Positions 18,076 through 29,253 of a stretch of DNA of 64,000 nt are shown piece by piece; position 1 is the stretch's first letter; each line of letters opens with the position of its first letter. This DNA comes from Chlorobiota bacterium (GTDB taxonomy: Bacteria > Bacteroidota > Ignavibacteria > OLB7). The stretch lies in assembly GCA_016710285.1 (NCBI GenBank), contig JADJXR010000001.1, positions 124,001 through 188,000 on the forward strand, written 5' to 3'. A program made the position numbers and the translations under genes. The notes under the pieces are model-generated. The model saw only the letters and a list, made by a program, of their open reading frames with translations, did not search any database and had not been told where the DNA came from.

Positions 18076-20249
18076 TCACTCCATCTCCATCCCCTCTTTC
18101 ACTTTCTCCCAGCGGAATTCTTCCACGGCGGCGGGTTGGTCGTAGAAGTACTCGGCAAGGTATGGCTCGATCTCCATTTCCCAGATTGAAGGGAGCAGCT
18201 CCGGCAGATTGGGATGGAGGAAGAAGGAGATGCCAAGCTCGTAATGGGGGTTGTTGATCCGGCTGTTCATCCGCTCCAGAATGCCAATCAATCCCTCAAC
18301 CTGCTGGCCGTAGCGGGCATGGTAGCGGCGCAGCAGCCCGTAATCGGGCCGAAGCTCGATGAAGGCGAATCGGCGGCGCAAGGCGTAGTCCAGCAGGGCA
18401 ATCGAGCGATCCGCAGTGTTCATCGTCCCGATAATCCTGACGTTCCCCGGGATACGGAAAGGACTCCCCCCAGCAAGCTCAATCGTGCGGTCGCGATACT
18501 CCAGCAGGTACATCAGCTCGCCAAATGCTCGGGAGATGTCGGCGCGGTTGATCTCATCAATCACCAACACGCAGGTTCCACGCCACACACGGGCCTTGCG
18601 GCAAAAATCCAGAAACCTCCCGTCCTGCATCGGATACTCCACCACCCCCTCGCGCGAAACCGGGCGAATGCCGGTCACAAAATCCTCGTACGAGTACGAC
18701 GGATGGAACTGCACAAGCTCCTGCATCCCCCCTTCCCCCTCTGCCGCAAGATGCCGCGCCAGCCGTTCGGCAAGGAACGTTTTTCCGGTCCCTGGCGGGC
18801 CGTAGATAATCGCCTGGCCCTTGCGCCCAATCGCGCCAATCCAGTGGCGGAGCAGGGGGAGGGGATAGCCCGTCTCCTCGGCAACCTGCTCCAATGGATA
18901 TGGCTTCTGCTGCGGATCGCTGGCTGCGTGGTACGGTTGTTTCCCATCGGCAGCCACTGGCGGGGTTGCGCCCGGGTTGTTGGCTTCTGGCGGAAGTGGC
19001 CGGGCATAATCGGGGTCGGGGATTTCCGTGGCGGTTGCCTGGCGCAGGTGCTGCAGAAGCCCCGGGGAGTGGGTGTTGGGCCACCTGATTGCCGTGAATG
19101 GTGCGCTGGCTTTTCGGATAAACGCACAATGCGCCGCCCGGAACTGGTCGCGCAGTTTGATGAACTCCTCCACCCCCATTTTGCCAACTCCTTTCTCCCC
19201 GGGAACTCTCCGGTATTCGTTGCGGCTGAACTTCACCGGGGGGCTGATTTTTTTGCGGTCGCGCGGGGCAAGCGACTCGGCATCCAGCAGCAGAAGCACC
19301 TCGTTTTTCCGCAACGTCAACACCTCCACCGGCCCAACGTTCAGGCGGATTTTGTCAAGATGCAAGGTTAGCCCCCAATTGTTGTTCTGCAACGCGCTGG
19401 CAAACCGAATCGCCTCGGATAGATACTCCAAGCAGACTTGGCGAACCTCCGGATCGGGATAGAGCGTTGCCAGCACGTGGGCAGCGCAAAGTGGGTCGCT
19501 TCGGTCAAGCGAAATGGAAGGTTTGCCCGCTTCCCTTTCGAGGGGGGGTGCAGCAAATCGGGCTTGATCGCCACAAGGAAATGGGAGAAATGGTCGAACA
19601 GGTGGGTGACGTGCAGATCGTAGCGTCCGGCAAGCTCCAGCATCTCCGTCGTCACCTCCGCAATCAACGATAGGCCCAAAGCGTTGGCGCGGGGATACTC
19701 GGCAATGGCGTGGCCAACGGTGGTTTCGGCAAAGTAATTCAGCACCGTGCGCGAGCGGTTGTTCAGCAGGATAAAAGTATCTGGGCGAAGCGCGTTCAGG
19801 ATTGGGGTCACCATCCCCGTTTGCAGGCCTTTGGTGCACGCAAGCGCGGCAAACTGCTGGCAGGCTTCGGCAAGTTGGTCGGGGTGGTCGTTGCAGGTTT
19901 GGACGAAGCGAATCAGCGCGGCGGCGGTGGTTGGCAACTCACGTTTGGGAACCCATTGGGCGCTGAGGTATCCTTCCGCACTCCCCCGAATTGCCGGCGC
20001 GTGCGAAACCCACATCCCTCCATCCCTGATTGTTTGGGAGCCAAAATGCGGCAGCAACAACCGGAGCGGAGCCGTTCCAACATCGTTCCCTTGTTGAATT
20101 TCGGAGAGGAGATGCCGGAAGTTTTCGCGCCCAGCAGCGGCAGCTTCTTTTGCCGTTCGATTATGCCGCTCCCCTTCCTCCCGGTTCAGCCAGTCGGTGG
20201 CGAACTGGCGGAACAAATCAAGGTATTCGGCGCGTTTCTGCGGTGTCAT
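18076..20249 (-). CDS. McrB-like AAA+ ATPase (frameshifted, no McrC partner)
   Basis: Two overlapping leftward frames (N-part 20249-19368, C-part to 18076) join at a run of seven C on the coding strand (plus-strand G 19542-19548). Read through, they give one ~724-residue protein. The N-part contains PILNALRPDTFILLNNRSRT, like the DNA-recognition region before McrB-type ATPases. The C-part has the AAA+ core: Walker A GPPGTGKTFLAERL, VLVIDEINRADISRAFGEL, the McrB signature MNTADRSIALLDYALRRRF and arginines for the next subunit. McrB with McrC nuclease restricts modified DNA. Neither flank contains McrC or any nuclease, so this is either an orphan or works with a nuclease elsewhere. Repeats lie immediately downstream. 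Confidence 0.8.
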
Positions 20250-20302
20250 GGTTGCGCGGGTAGTTGCCAGTGAAGAACAGGGTTCAGGATTGTTGGAACC
20301 GC

Positions 20303-21007
20303 TTACCGCTTCCGCATCGGCAGGCTGTCGCTGGCCGAAAGGCGGATGGTGGAAGGGATCGCGAACAGGGCATCGGCGGGGATTGTGCTGGTATCAACCG
20401 AGCGGGCCTCCAGCACCAGATAGCTAAGATTGTGGCTGGCGCGGAAGACCGGTATCTCAAGGAAAAGGGGGATTTCCTTCCAGACCCAAACGCGTGTTTC
20501 GCCAATGCCGTCGTCGTAGGCGTAGCCCGTTGCGGTGTTTCCCAGGAAGGTGCGTTTCCCCAACCGCCGGAATTTCAGCTTGGATTGCAGCTCCTGCTTC
20601 ATTCTCCAAGCTGGGATAATCGCGCCAATCATCGGGCCATCGGGAAGGGGGATGGAATCAGTAAAACCGGTGTGGGCCACAGGATCGTACGTGATAAGCC
20701 GCCCGCGGCTGAAGACCATTGCGCGCTGGGCCGAGGTGTCGCTGGTGGTGTCGGCGGGCAAGTCGTACAAAGCCTGCTCGGCACCGAAATCGCGGAAGTA
20801 GAGCACCTGCCGCCGCCCGAACTGCGGGTCGTAGTAGTTGACGGTTGCGGCACCAACCGCGTAGCGTTTCCCGGGGTCCAGCTGCGGGGTTGCCTCGCTG
20901 GAATCGCGGGCGGATGCCTCGCTGGGAACCGCCCGCCGTTCGCAGGCCACCAACAGCGGAATTGCAAGAAAGGGGAGCAGAAGCTGAAGCCAAAAACGAT
21001 GATGCAT
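20303..21007 (-). CDS. Probable lipoprotein of unknown function
   Basis: 234 residues. The N-terminus is a lipoprotein signal (LLLPFLAIPLLVAC) with the lipobox Cys at residue 22, so it should be membrane-anchored. The mature part is beta-rich; a segment GKRTFLGNTATGYAYDD followed by VWVWKEIPLFLE resembles DUF4412/LolA-like outer-membrane lipoprotein folds in which a metal or lipid contact region alternates with Trp, but the similarity is low. It lies just upstream of the McrB-like gene on the same strand (53-nt gap) and is divergent from the ATPase gene at 21142. No function is assigned. Confidence 0.65.
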   Translation of the reverse strand: MHHRFWLQLLLPFLAIPLLVACERRAVPSEASARDSSEATPQLDPGKRYAVGAATVNYYDPQFGRRQVLYFRDFGAEQALYDLPADTTSDTSAQRAMVFSRGRLITYDPVAHTGFTDSIPLPDGPMIGAIIPAWRMKQELQSKLKFRRLGKRTFLGNTATGYAYDDGIGETRVWVWKEIPLFLEIPVFRASHNLSYLVLEARSVDTSTIPADALFAIPSTIRLSASDSLPMRKR

Positions 21008-21141
21008 TGCGGCTGATTTCGTGAATGGGAAATGGATGCCTTGAAGATACAGGAAAGTGAAAACACGGCAGCGAAACGCTTGCTTATTCCTCCAGTGCGC
21101 CGCATTTTGGCCGCATCTATCACACTATACTGACTATTGCT

Positions 21142-23715
21142 ATGAGCCGAACCCCACTGGCAGATCTGGTTCACCGCGCCGAACTTCCGTTTGTTGGAAG
21201 GCACCACGAGCTGCGCCTGCTTCAGCAATTTTGGAGCAAGCATGGTGCGGCCCCCCAGCTTCGTGCTGCGTTGCTTGTTGGGGAAGCTGGGGTTGGGAAA
21301 AGCCGTTTACTCCATCACTTCTTGCACCAAATTTCCGGCAGCGACCCGTTGCTGGTTCATATCAAATTCCCTCCGGAGTCCCTTACCTCGCCATTGCGTG
21401 CCGCCGCCCGGGCATTGGAGTCGGCACTGGATGCCAAGTCAATTCCCCACCGCCAGATTCGCACCCTGCAGAACGTTGCCGAAACGATACCGGACCTGGC
21501 CAAGCAGCACCGCTTGATGGTGGTGCTGGAGGATATCCACGTTCTGGAGCAAGCCGGGCAGCAGAGCCTTATGCAATTGCTGGAACTGCTTCGGGATTTC
21601 CCCATCACGCTTCTTTGCCTTGGGCGGCCGCTATCCAGCGATTGGATTGAGATGTTGGAGCCATACCTGAAGCTCCACCTTGAACTCCATGGGCTGGGGT
21701 TGCAGGAGATTGAGGAGCTTTGGCAGCGTTTATTTACGGAGCAGCCGGACGGGTTGGTTGCCGATTCAATCGCGAACGCCACGTTAGGGAATCCGCTGGT
21801 GATTCGTTCGGGGTTACTGCGGGCGTTGCAGCAAGGGGCAATTCAAACAGCGGTGCGGACAACGGGAATAACGGTCAGCATCAGCTTGCCGAAATTCCGG
21901 GCATCGTTGCTTGCCAGCACGCAATCGCTTTCGGAAGCGATGGTGCAATTGCTCAATCCCGAGCAGCATCGCGCATTGCAGTTGATAGCCAGCTTGGGCG
22001 AGGTCTTCTCTATCGAAGCGGCGTGCTACATCGCGCCTAATTTTCAAGAGATATTGCCAGTATTAATTCGGCGCGGAATTATTGGCCATACACTCTCGGT
22101 ACTGCCACCGCTCCACGTGTCTAGCATATCCCAGGAGCGATTGCTCACGTTCACCCACACCGTTCTGCACCGCGAATTATTGAGCAGCAGTGCTCCAGAA
22201 ATCGAACTACTGGTTAATCTTATTGCTACCGATATTCCGATTTATTCAATTATTCCATACACCCTTATCGGCACTGCCGAGTGCCACGCAAGCATCCCGG
22301 ACGCTGTGTTGATACAAGCAATTGATGTCACAATAGAGATCAGCTCCCAATTGGTGGAATCCGAGGATTGGAAACTTTCTTTGATGTTATTTGATTCTAT
22401 CCACAGAATGAGGGCATGGCTTACCGATCCGCTTCCTCAAGAAACTGCGCAGCGGTATCAGCTTGATTTATTGATGCAGCAAATGGAATACGTCACGAAT
22501 ATCCGTGACCGGAAGGAATATTTACGACTGATGGAACAATTGCTGGAGCTGACATCCCAAGACCTTCCCGAAGACCTTGCTCCATTCCGATTAGCCGCGT
22601 TAAGCGCGGAAGCACGGCAAATTGCCATTGATTATCCGCACCGGAAATATGAAGTAGCAAAATCCCTCTATCATGCCCTGCAGCAATTTTCCCACCGACG
22701 TGACCATGTAGGCTACATAGTTTGCGTAATTGCCATGTCGGAACTGGCACACTCTGTTGGTTTAGTTAGTATGAACGAATGGGCTGTTGCGGAGGTTAAA
22801 GACATCATCCAACGGTATGATTTAAGCGACCCTTCCTACAGAGTGCGATATCTTGAGACATTGCCATTTGTGGTTCATCACTTCACTACACGTGAGGAGT
22901 TTGAGCAGAACATCCAGTTAATACAAGAATGGGAAAAATCAGGCGAGACAAACCTTATTTTACAAGCAGAATATGCGCACTTACTTGCTGTTGATGGTCA
23001 GATTGAACAAGTTTATGCAATAATCCAAGAGATATTGGCTCCGTTACGAAGGCTTGGTAATTACCGATACTATTTATCGGTGATTGCCGCAAAAAACCTT
23101 GTATGGGGAATGGAAGGGCGAAGTACTTCAGAAATGCTGAACGATCTCCATTCAGTGACTGATGAAGTAGCGGGCATTTTACCACTTGGCATGAATTATG
23201 CCGAAATTGCTCTATCCACAATTTTGGGCCAGAATATTGAGTCGAGCGATGAGTTAGAGAGAATGATCCCATCAATTCGAGCACAGCACAGAAGAAATAT
23301 CCATATCTACATGGCATTGTGCGACAACGACCCGATGCTGTTGAAAAATCTTATTCTTCAAGAAGATGAGATGACGAACGACCGCATCATCCACTGGCTT
23401 CTTACGGCCACTGAGTGGACGCTACCGATGGAAGAAGCCGTTGCCGCAGCGTTACAAGCAGATCCGATAACCGTGCATGGGTTATTAACCTTTCGCTGCC
23501 TGGTGCAGGGTGTTGAACGGATGGAACAACGCACCGGAATTCGCACACCCACCGCTGTTGCCGATGCCGCAGTTGCGGGGATGAATCGCTCGCTGGAATG
23601 GATAGAACAACGGGGCATTAAGCCGTACAAATCGGCATTGATAGAGCGGTTTGGATATTTACTGAAAAATAAAGACAACGCACCCCCAAGCTATCAGTTT
23701 CCGGAGTTGGTTTGA
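21142..23715 (+). CDS. ATPase-type signalling protein, paralogue lacking the SARP output domain
   Basis: 857 residues. An N-terminal AAA-16/STAND-like NTPase is visible: PFVGRHHELRLLQQF, Walker A LVGEAGVGKSRLL (about residues 47-59) and Walker B LMVVLEDIHVLE. A long helical, TPR-like middle with the family strings TLGNPLVIRSGLL and LLTFTHTVLHREL follows. It aligns along its length with the products at 2-2731 and 61855 onwards. Unlike the first, it stops (WIEQRGIKPYKSALIERFG, then PELV) just where the winged-helix/BTAD part would begin. A terminator follows directly, so the end looks genuine rather than a frameshift. It may sense a ligand and act by partner binding. The second half is visibly more AT-rich than its neighbours. 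Confidence 0.75.
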   Translation: MSRTPLADLVHRAELPFVGRHHELRLLQQFWSKHGAAPQLRAALLVGEAGVGKSRLLHHFLHQISGSDPLLVHIKFPPESLTSPLRAAARALESALDAKSIPHRQIRTLQNVAETIPDLAKQHRLMVVLEDIHVLEQAGQQSLMQLLELLRDFPITLLCLGRPLSSDWIEMLEPYLKLHLELHGLGLQEIEELWQRLFTEQPDGLVADSIANATLGNPLVIRSGLLRALQQGAIQTAVRTTGITVSISLPKFRASLLASTQSLSEAMVQLLNPEQHRALQLIASLGEVFSIEAACYIAPNFQEILPVLIRRGIIGHTLSVLPPLHVSSISQERLLTFTHTVLHRELLSSSAPEIELLVNLIATDIPIYSIIPYTLIGTAECHASIPDAVLIQAIDVTIEISSQLVESEDWKLSLMLFDSIHRMRAWLTDPLPQETAQRYQLDLLMQQMEYVTNIRDRKEYLRLMEQLLELTSQDLPEDLAPFRLAALSAEARQIAIDYPHRKYEVAKSLYHALQQFSHRRDHVGYIVCVIAMSELAHSVGLVSMNEWAVAEVKDIIQRYDLSDPSYRVRYLETLPFVVHHFTTREEFEQNIQLIQEWEKSGETNLILQAEYAHLLAVDGQIEQVYAIIQEILAPLRRLGNYRYYLSVIAAKNLVWGMEGRSTSEMLNDLHSVTDEVAGILPLGMNYAEIALSTILGQNIESSDELERMIPSIRAQHRRNIHIYMALCDNDPMLLKNLILQEDEMTNDRIIHWLLTATEWTLPMEEAVAAALQADPITVHGLLTFRCLVQGVERMEQRTGIRTPTAVADAAVAGMNRSLEWIEQRGIKPYKSALIERFGYLLKNKDNAPPSYQFPELV

Positions 23716-23728
23716 AATTTCTATCCAT

Positions 23729-23767
23729 AAAAAAAGGGTGCTGAACACTCAGCACCCTTTTTTTGTT
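23729..23767. terminator. Bidirectional intrinsic terminator
   Basis: Long stem: AGGGTGCTGA pairs with TCAGCACCCT around a 4-nt loop, with A run on the left and T run on the right. It serves the ATPase gene and the convergent leuS. Confidence 0.9.
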
Positions 23768-23776
23768 ATCCCCCAT

Positions 23777-26392
23777 TTATCCCGCAATCACGTTCACCAG
23801 CTTATCCTTCACTGCTATGATTTTGCGGACGGTTTTCCCTTCAATCAATTCCCTGACTGCGTCGTGGGCAAGCGCGGATTGCTCAAGCGTGTTCGGCTCG
23901 GTTCCCGCCGGCACAATCATCTTCCCCTTGATCTTGCTGTTGACTTGCAAAACAATCTCCACCTCGTTCGTAGCAATTTTTGATTCGTCGTACAACGGCC
24001 AGGGTTGGTAGGCCACGGTTCCTTCATGGCCTAATTTCTGCCACATCTCTTCGGCAATGTGCGGAGCCAGCGGCGAAAGCATCACAACAAACGCTTCCAT
24101 TGCCTGGCGCGGTTTTTCTTCCAAGCCGATGAACTCGTTGACAAACACCATCAGCGCGCTGATTGCCGTGTTCAGCCGAATCCCCTCAATATCCTCCGTC
24201 ACTTTCTTGATGGTCGCGTGCAGCGTGCGCTCCTCTTCCGGGGTCATCGCACGGTCGCTGATGACGGCAAGGTTGTTGACCTCCTCATCCCCCACCACCA
24301 TCCGCCAAGCACGGTTCAGGAATCGGCGCACCCCTTCAATCCCTTTCGTGGACCACGGCTTCACCATCTCCAACGGTCCCATGAACATCTCGAACAACCG
24401 CAAGGAATCGGCTCCGGCTTCGGCAATCACCGTGTCGGGGTTGATGACGTTCCCTCGAGACTTCGACATCTTCTGCCCATCCTCCCCCAAGATCAATCCC
24501 TGGTGAATCAGCCGTTGGAACGGTTCGTCGGTGCTGGTGTGGCCAAGATCGAACAGGACTTTGTGCCAGAACCGAGCGTACAGAAGATGAAGCACCGCGT
24601 GTTCCCCCCCGCCGATGTAGAGATCAACCGGCATCCAATACTTCTCCAACTCAGGGTCCACCGCGAAGCTGCCGTTGGTTGGGTCAATGTAGCGAAGGTA
24701 GTACCAGCAGCTTCCCCCCCACTGCGGCATGGTGTTGGTTTCGCGGCGGCCAATCCCGTGCTCGGGATGCTCCACCGTTAGCCAATCGGTTGCCAACGCC
24801 AACGGGGACTCGGTTGAGCCGGAAGGCTTGAACTCCTCGATCTCCGGCAGCCGCAATGGAAGCTCTGTTGCGGAGAGCGGCTCGATGATCCCGTTCTGGT
24901 ATCGAACCAGCGGAATCGGCTCGCCCCAGTAGCGCTGGCGGCTGAACAGCCAGTCGCGCTGTTTGTACTGGACCGTGGCGCGAGCCTTCCCATGCTGGGC
25001 AAGATGCGCGGTAACGGCTTCCTTCCCAGCGGTTGATTCCAGCCCATCGAACTGGCCGGAGTTGACCATTGTTCCAGGCTCGGTGAAGCAGGCGGTTCCG
25101 GCCATCACTGCCGCGTAGTTGGGATGGTCGCTTGGCGGAGCAATCACCGCAACCACCGGCAGCCCGAACTTGCTTGCAAAGACGAAGTCGCGCTCGTCGT
25201 GGGCGGGAACGCCCATCACCGCCCCGGTTCCGTAGCTGGCAAGGACGTAATCGCCAATCCAGATCGGGACACGCACGCCGCTGGCGGGATGGAGGGCATA
25301 GCTTCCGGTAAACACCCCAGTTTTTTCGTCGCTGGCTTGGCGGTCAAGCTCACTTTTCAACGACGCCTGGTGGCGATATGCCTCCACAACATCACGCTGG
25401 CTATCGCTGGTGAGCGATGGAACCAATGGATGCTCCGGGGCCAGCGTCAGGAAGGTGACGCCGAACAAGGTATCGGCACGCGTGGTGAAGACTTTCAGCG
25501 GCTCCCCAGATTCGGTGGCAAAGGTGATCTCGGCTCCGGTGGAGCGGCCAATCCACTCGCGCTGCATTTGCAGGGTGCTGGCTGGCCAATCAAGCCCTTC
25601 CAATCCATCCAACAGGCGGTCGGCGTAGGCGGTGATCCGCATCATCCATTGGCGCATCGGGCGGCGCTCCACGGTGTAGCCTTTCTCCACCCATTCATCA
25701 ACCTCCTCATTTGCCAGCACCGAGCCCAAGCCCTCGCACCAGTTCACGGGAATTTCAGCCTCATAGACCATGCGGAAATTTGCCAGGACGGATTGCTGTT
25801 CCAGCGGGGTCATGGCGTTCCAGCCGGCGGCGGTGAAGCAGCAAGCGTCGTCGCCGCAGTAGCGGGTGCAGTCAATGTTGGCGCAGCCGTCGCGTTGGAA
25901 TTCTTCAATCAGCGTGCCGATTGGGCGGCCACGGTTTGCGCGGTAATCGAACCAAGTATCATACAGGGTGAGGAATATCCATTGGGTCCAGCGGTAGTAG
26001 GCCGGGTCGGTGGTGTTCACTTCGCGCTCCCAATCGTAGCTGAAGCCAATCGCCTGCAGCTGGCGGCGGAAGTTGTTGATGTTCCGTTCGGTGGTGATGC
26101 GCGGGTGGACGTTGGTCTTCATGGCGTACTGCTCGGCAGGAAGGCCGAACGCATCCCAGCCCATCGGGTGAAGCACGTTGAACCCGCAGTGACGCTTGTA
26201 GCGGGCGATAATATCGGTGGCGGTGTAGCCCTCCGGGTGGCCGATATGCAGGCCATCGCCGGAAGGATAGGGGAACATATCCAGGATGTAGTATTTCGGG
26301 CGGCTGTGGTCCTGAACGTCGGTGCGGAACGTCCCCTGCTGCAACCAGTAATGCTGCCAGCGTTGCTCAATTTCGGTGAAGTTGTACGGCAT
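23777..26392 (-). CDS. leuS: Leucyl-tRNA synthetase
   Basis: 871 residues from the ATG at 26392 (MPYNFTEIEQRWQHYW), the usual LeuRS start; the frame is open to 26440 but those codons are not family-like. The class I signatures are present: HIGH at residues 49-52 (GDGLHIGHPEGY) and KMSKS near 642 (GEDGQKMSKSRGNV). The CP1 editing domain lies between (conserved TTRADTLFGVTFL and YGTGAVMGVPAHDERD). The enzyme charges tRNA-Leu and hydrolyses mischarged products. The length is normal for bacteria. Confidence 0.97.
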   Translation of the reverse strand: MPYNFTEIEQRWQHYWLQQGTFRTDVQDHSRPKYYILDMFPYPSGDGLHIGHPEGYTATDIIARYKRHCGFNVLHPMGWDAFGLPAEQYAMKTNVHPRITTERNINNFRRQLQAIGFSYDWEREVNTTDPAYYRWTQWIFLTLYDTWFDYRANRGRPIGTLIEEFQRDGCANIDCTRYCGDDACCFTAAGWNAMTPLEQQSVLANFRMVYEAEIPVNWCEGLGSVLANEEVDEWVEKGYTVERRPMRQWMMRITAYADRLLDGLEGLDWPASTLQMQREWIGRSTGAEITFATESGEPLKVFTTRADTLFGVTFLTLAPEHPLVPSLTSDSQRDVVEAYRHQASLKSELDRQASDEKTGVFTGSYALHPASGVRVPIWIGDYVLASYGTGAVMGVPAHDERDFVFASKFGLPVVAVIAPPSDHPNYAAVMAGTACFTEPGTMVNSGQFDGLESTAGKEAVTAHLAQHGKARATVQYKQRDWLFSRQRYWGEPIPLVRYQNGIIEPLSATELPLRLPEIEEFKPSGSTESPLALATDWLTVEHPEHGIGRRETNTMPQWGGSCWYYLRYIDPTNGSFAVDPELEKYWMPVDLYIGGGEHAVLHLLYARFWHKVLFDLGHTSTDEPFQRLIHQGLILGEDGQKMSKSRGNVINPDTVIAEAGADSLRLFEMFMGPLEMVKPWSTKGIEGVRRFLNRAWRMVVGDEEVNNLAVISDRAMTPEEERTLHATIKKVTEDIEGIRLNTAISALMVFVNEFIGLEEKPRQAMEAFVVMLSPLAPHIAEEMWQKLGHEGTVAYQPWPLYDESKIATNEVEIVLQVNSKIKGKMIVPAGTEPNTLEQSALAHDAVRELIEGKTVRKIIAVKDKLVNVIAG

Positions 26393-26500
26393 AATTCGGC
26401 AAGTAATCGTTTCCCGCAATGTATTACTAACCGCCAGCAATCAGTGGTCAGTATTTGTTAGTTCCATTGCTTCTGGGGATACTCTTTGACCTTCGTGCCG

Positions 26501-29163
26501 TTACTCCTCCACAATCAACAACGCACCGCCCACTTCGCCCGCCACATTCACCAGGTACGCGCCGGCGGCGATGCCGCTAACGTCTATCACCCCATCCACC
26601 CCTCCCGAACGAATCACCGACCGTGCCACCTCACGACCCGTAACCTCACGCACCACCACCAAGCGATCGCCCGACCTTGCACCACCAACAACAACCCGTG
26701 CCTCACCAACCGCAGGGTTCGGAATAATCGTTATCCCCTGCTGGCTTGCCTCTATTGGATCCCGTACCGCAAGCACCGTTTGCGGACGAACTACCGTCCC
26801 GTACACATCCGCCACACCGTTGCGGTGGTCTATCCAGACCACATAGAGGAATCACCACGGAAAATCGCTCGCGGCGTGGTTGTTAGTGTATCCGACCCAC
26901 CAATGCGGGTCAGCGGCGTGACTTGCCGTAAATGCTTGTTCATCGTCAGCATCCAAACTCCATTCTTCGCGCTTGGCAGGAGTATTGCAAAACCTGAGTC
27001 TTGCGGATTCTGGACAACGTACATCCCATTAAATTCTGCGCTGCCTCGTTGAATAGTTACCGAATCAACCAATTTCACCACGCCATCTTCCGTGAAACTG
27101 AATCGTTGAAAAAGGCCTTTTGTAGTCCAACGAAGAAAATATGAACCTAATAATCTTATGGCAGCATAAGGCTCATGCGGTAGTATTTTTTGAAAATGAA
27201 TTACCGAGTCTTCCGTTTCTACGATGAAATTCTCATGGTCTATGAGGAAGAAACGATTATTAGAGACAGGGACAATTTGAGGTATTGAACCTGATGTTGG
27301 AGGATTTTGGATACTCCACACACGTTGTGCATCGTTCCCAATAACCACAACGTGCTGAGAGTACACAGGAGGATTATCTCTAGAACCGAGCTGGATAAAG
27401 AAGTCGCCTGTTTCTGGATGCTGGTTCCATGATAGCACCTCAACATCAGTAAGTGGGATAGTGCTATCAATGCCAGCGGGCGTAATCCATGCTGAATCCG
27501 TTGGGAAATATAGGTGGCCATGGCGACGAAGCCAAGTGTGGCCTTGTGGTGTTGTTTCAAACCAATATTGCATTTGTGCAGCGACAAAACGATTTCCAGA
27601 CTGCATAATCGTTGTTCCAATTAACCGCGAACCTCTTAGAATTAATGATGGCACAACTGAAGTGTCATTATCTACCTTCCACGGAACAAGCCCAACAGTG
27701 GTATCAAGCCCCCTGCCAACCCAACCAACGATTGCATTACCGCTGGGGCTTATGGTTAAGCCAGGATTCTCTTCGGCAATGCTTTTTCGCAACAACGCCA
27801 CCTTAGCCGACAGCACGACCGTCGTATCGCCAATATCAACTTGGATATTGCTTAACAAGCGGTTCTCACCAACAATCCGACGTGTAATAATTTTATGATT
27901 AATATTCAGGGCGATTTGTTGATATTCATTAATCTTATTTGCATCAACCATGGCTGATTGCTTTTCATGAAAAAAACATAATAAGGATTTATCATAATCC
28001 TGCTTATGATCACACCCCCCTTTCCAATAAGTCTCTACCACGTGATAAATAGCAAAAAAATATCTACAAAAACCATCCCAATAAACTTCCTTTGCACCCA
28101 TTGCAAAAAAAGTAGTGGTTTGTAAGTGGGATAAATTGTCAACTTCATAACTTGCCGTTATAGTAGGATTGCTGGTTTTTCCACTTGGAGCAACAGTCGC
28201 CTTAACCACAGAGATACGGAGTTTGCCGCTCCCTTGAAGCCTTCGACTACCACTCGCATATATCACCCCCAAAGAATCATATCCACGTTGATAGGGAAAC
28301 ACTGAGTTCGGACAGAATTCCTCCCCAATTTGAAGCCGAATTATCTGCTCAGGAAGCATATCCAAAATGTTCCGGTACACTAACAATAGCGTGTCACTAT
28401 GAACCGTCGTCACCGCTCCATCCCGGCTGAGATGCCACCGATCTTTGAATTTCTCCTTCCACCCTGCATCATCAATTTTAGTCCCTCCGTTGTCGAGCAG
28501 TATCGGAGGGGCGTTCACACGCAGAACTGCTCTTACTCTATTCTCAAACGGCCCCATAACCCCAGAAGCCCGACCGCTATCCAAAACTTCAAACTCCTTC
28601 GTCGGATAACCAAGGCTATCTATCCCTTGCCTCAGAATCCTCCCACCCGCGCTCGTGTCGTTCCAGATCAACTGTGTGACTCTTCCGGTTTGCAGCACGA
28701 TTACTCCTCGCTCAGGCAATACCCAATCGCTCTGCTTCCGCTCCGGCCCCAGCTTCCCATCCCGATCCACTGTCCGCATCCAGATTGAGGTGTCGCCCCC
28801 ACGGCGATCCCGCCAAAACACCAGAAATCGCTCCCCAACAACCACAACTCGAACATACCCCGACGGACGAGATTCCTCGCTCGTCAGCTTCTGCTGCGGA
28901 CCCGATAACGCCGTGTCCTTCAGCAACTGCATCATCAGCACCGGAACGATGCTGTCGCCCAGCCACTCCGTTGTCCCAAACACTGCCAACGTCCACCCGC
29001 CAGATTCCGCCCCGGACTGGATTAACGCCTCTGCCGGAAGCACCGGTTGCCACGGATCGTACGATAAACGAATGTCCCGTGATTGCCCCAGCACTGGCGT
29101 GGAAGTGGCAAGCAAAAGGAAGAGTAAGGAAGCAATCGCCGGAAAGTGTGATCTGCTGTTCAT
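26501..29163 (-). CDS. T9SS-exported protein, left copy of a tandem duplication (frameshifted)
   Basis: Signal peptide at the start (HFPAIASLLFLLLATSTPVL). The frame runs 29163-26830 and ends prematurely (RGDSSMWSG). The right copy reads RGDSLYVVWIDHRNG at this point. One G is missing here near 26848 (GAGGAAT against GAGGGAAT), and the rest of the protein continues in the next frame to 26501, ending in a T9SS tail (TIIPNPAVGEARVVVGG ... GAYLVNVAG). The whole is about 887 residues. The body is beta-rich and resembles propeller-type repeats (FRDRRGGDTSIWMRTVDRDG). Function is unknown; surface or secreted localisation by T9SS is inferred. It may be a real null allele or a base error. Confidence 0.75.
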
Positions 29164-29253
29164 GGGTTCAACGGGAAGAGTTTGTGAGATACGATCTGAA
29201 CGGATGGCGAGCCAACAAGCAATCGCCAGAAGAAGAAGGGAGTCGGTCTGCCG

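Noticed and set aside
17300..18145. Long rightward ORF across the palindromes
   Set aside because: Its protein is a translation of repeated hairpins and the shadow of the BchI tail; it has no start site or domain.
21142..23715. Antiphage STAND (Avs-like) defence NTPase
   Set aside because: The paralogue carries a SARP-like DNA-binding output and no nuclease, TIR or protease effector is visible; a regulator fits better.
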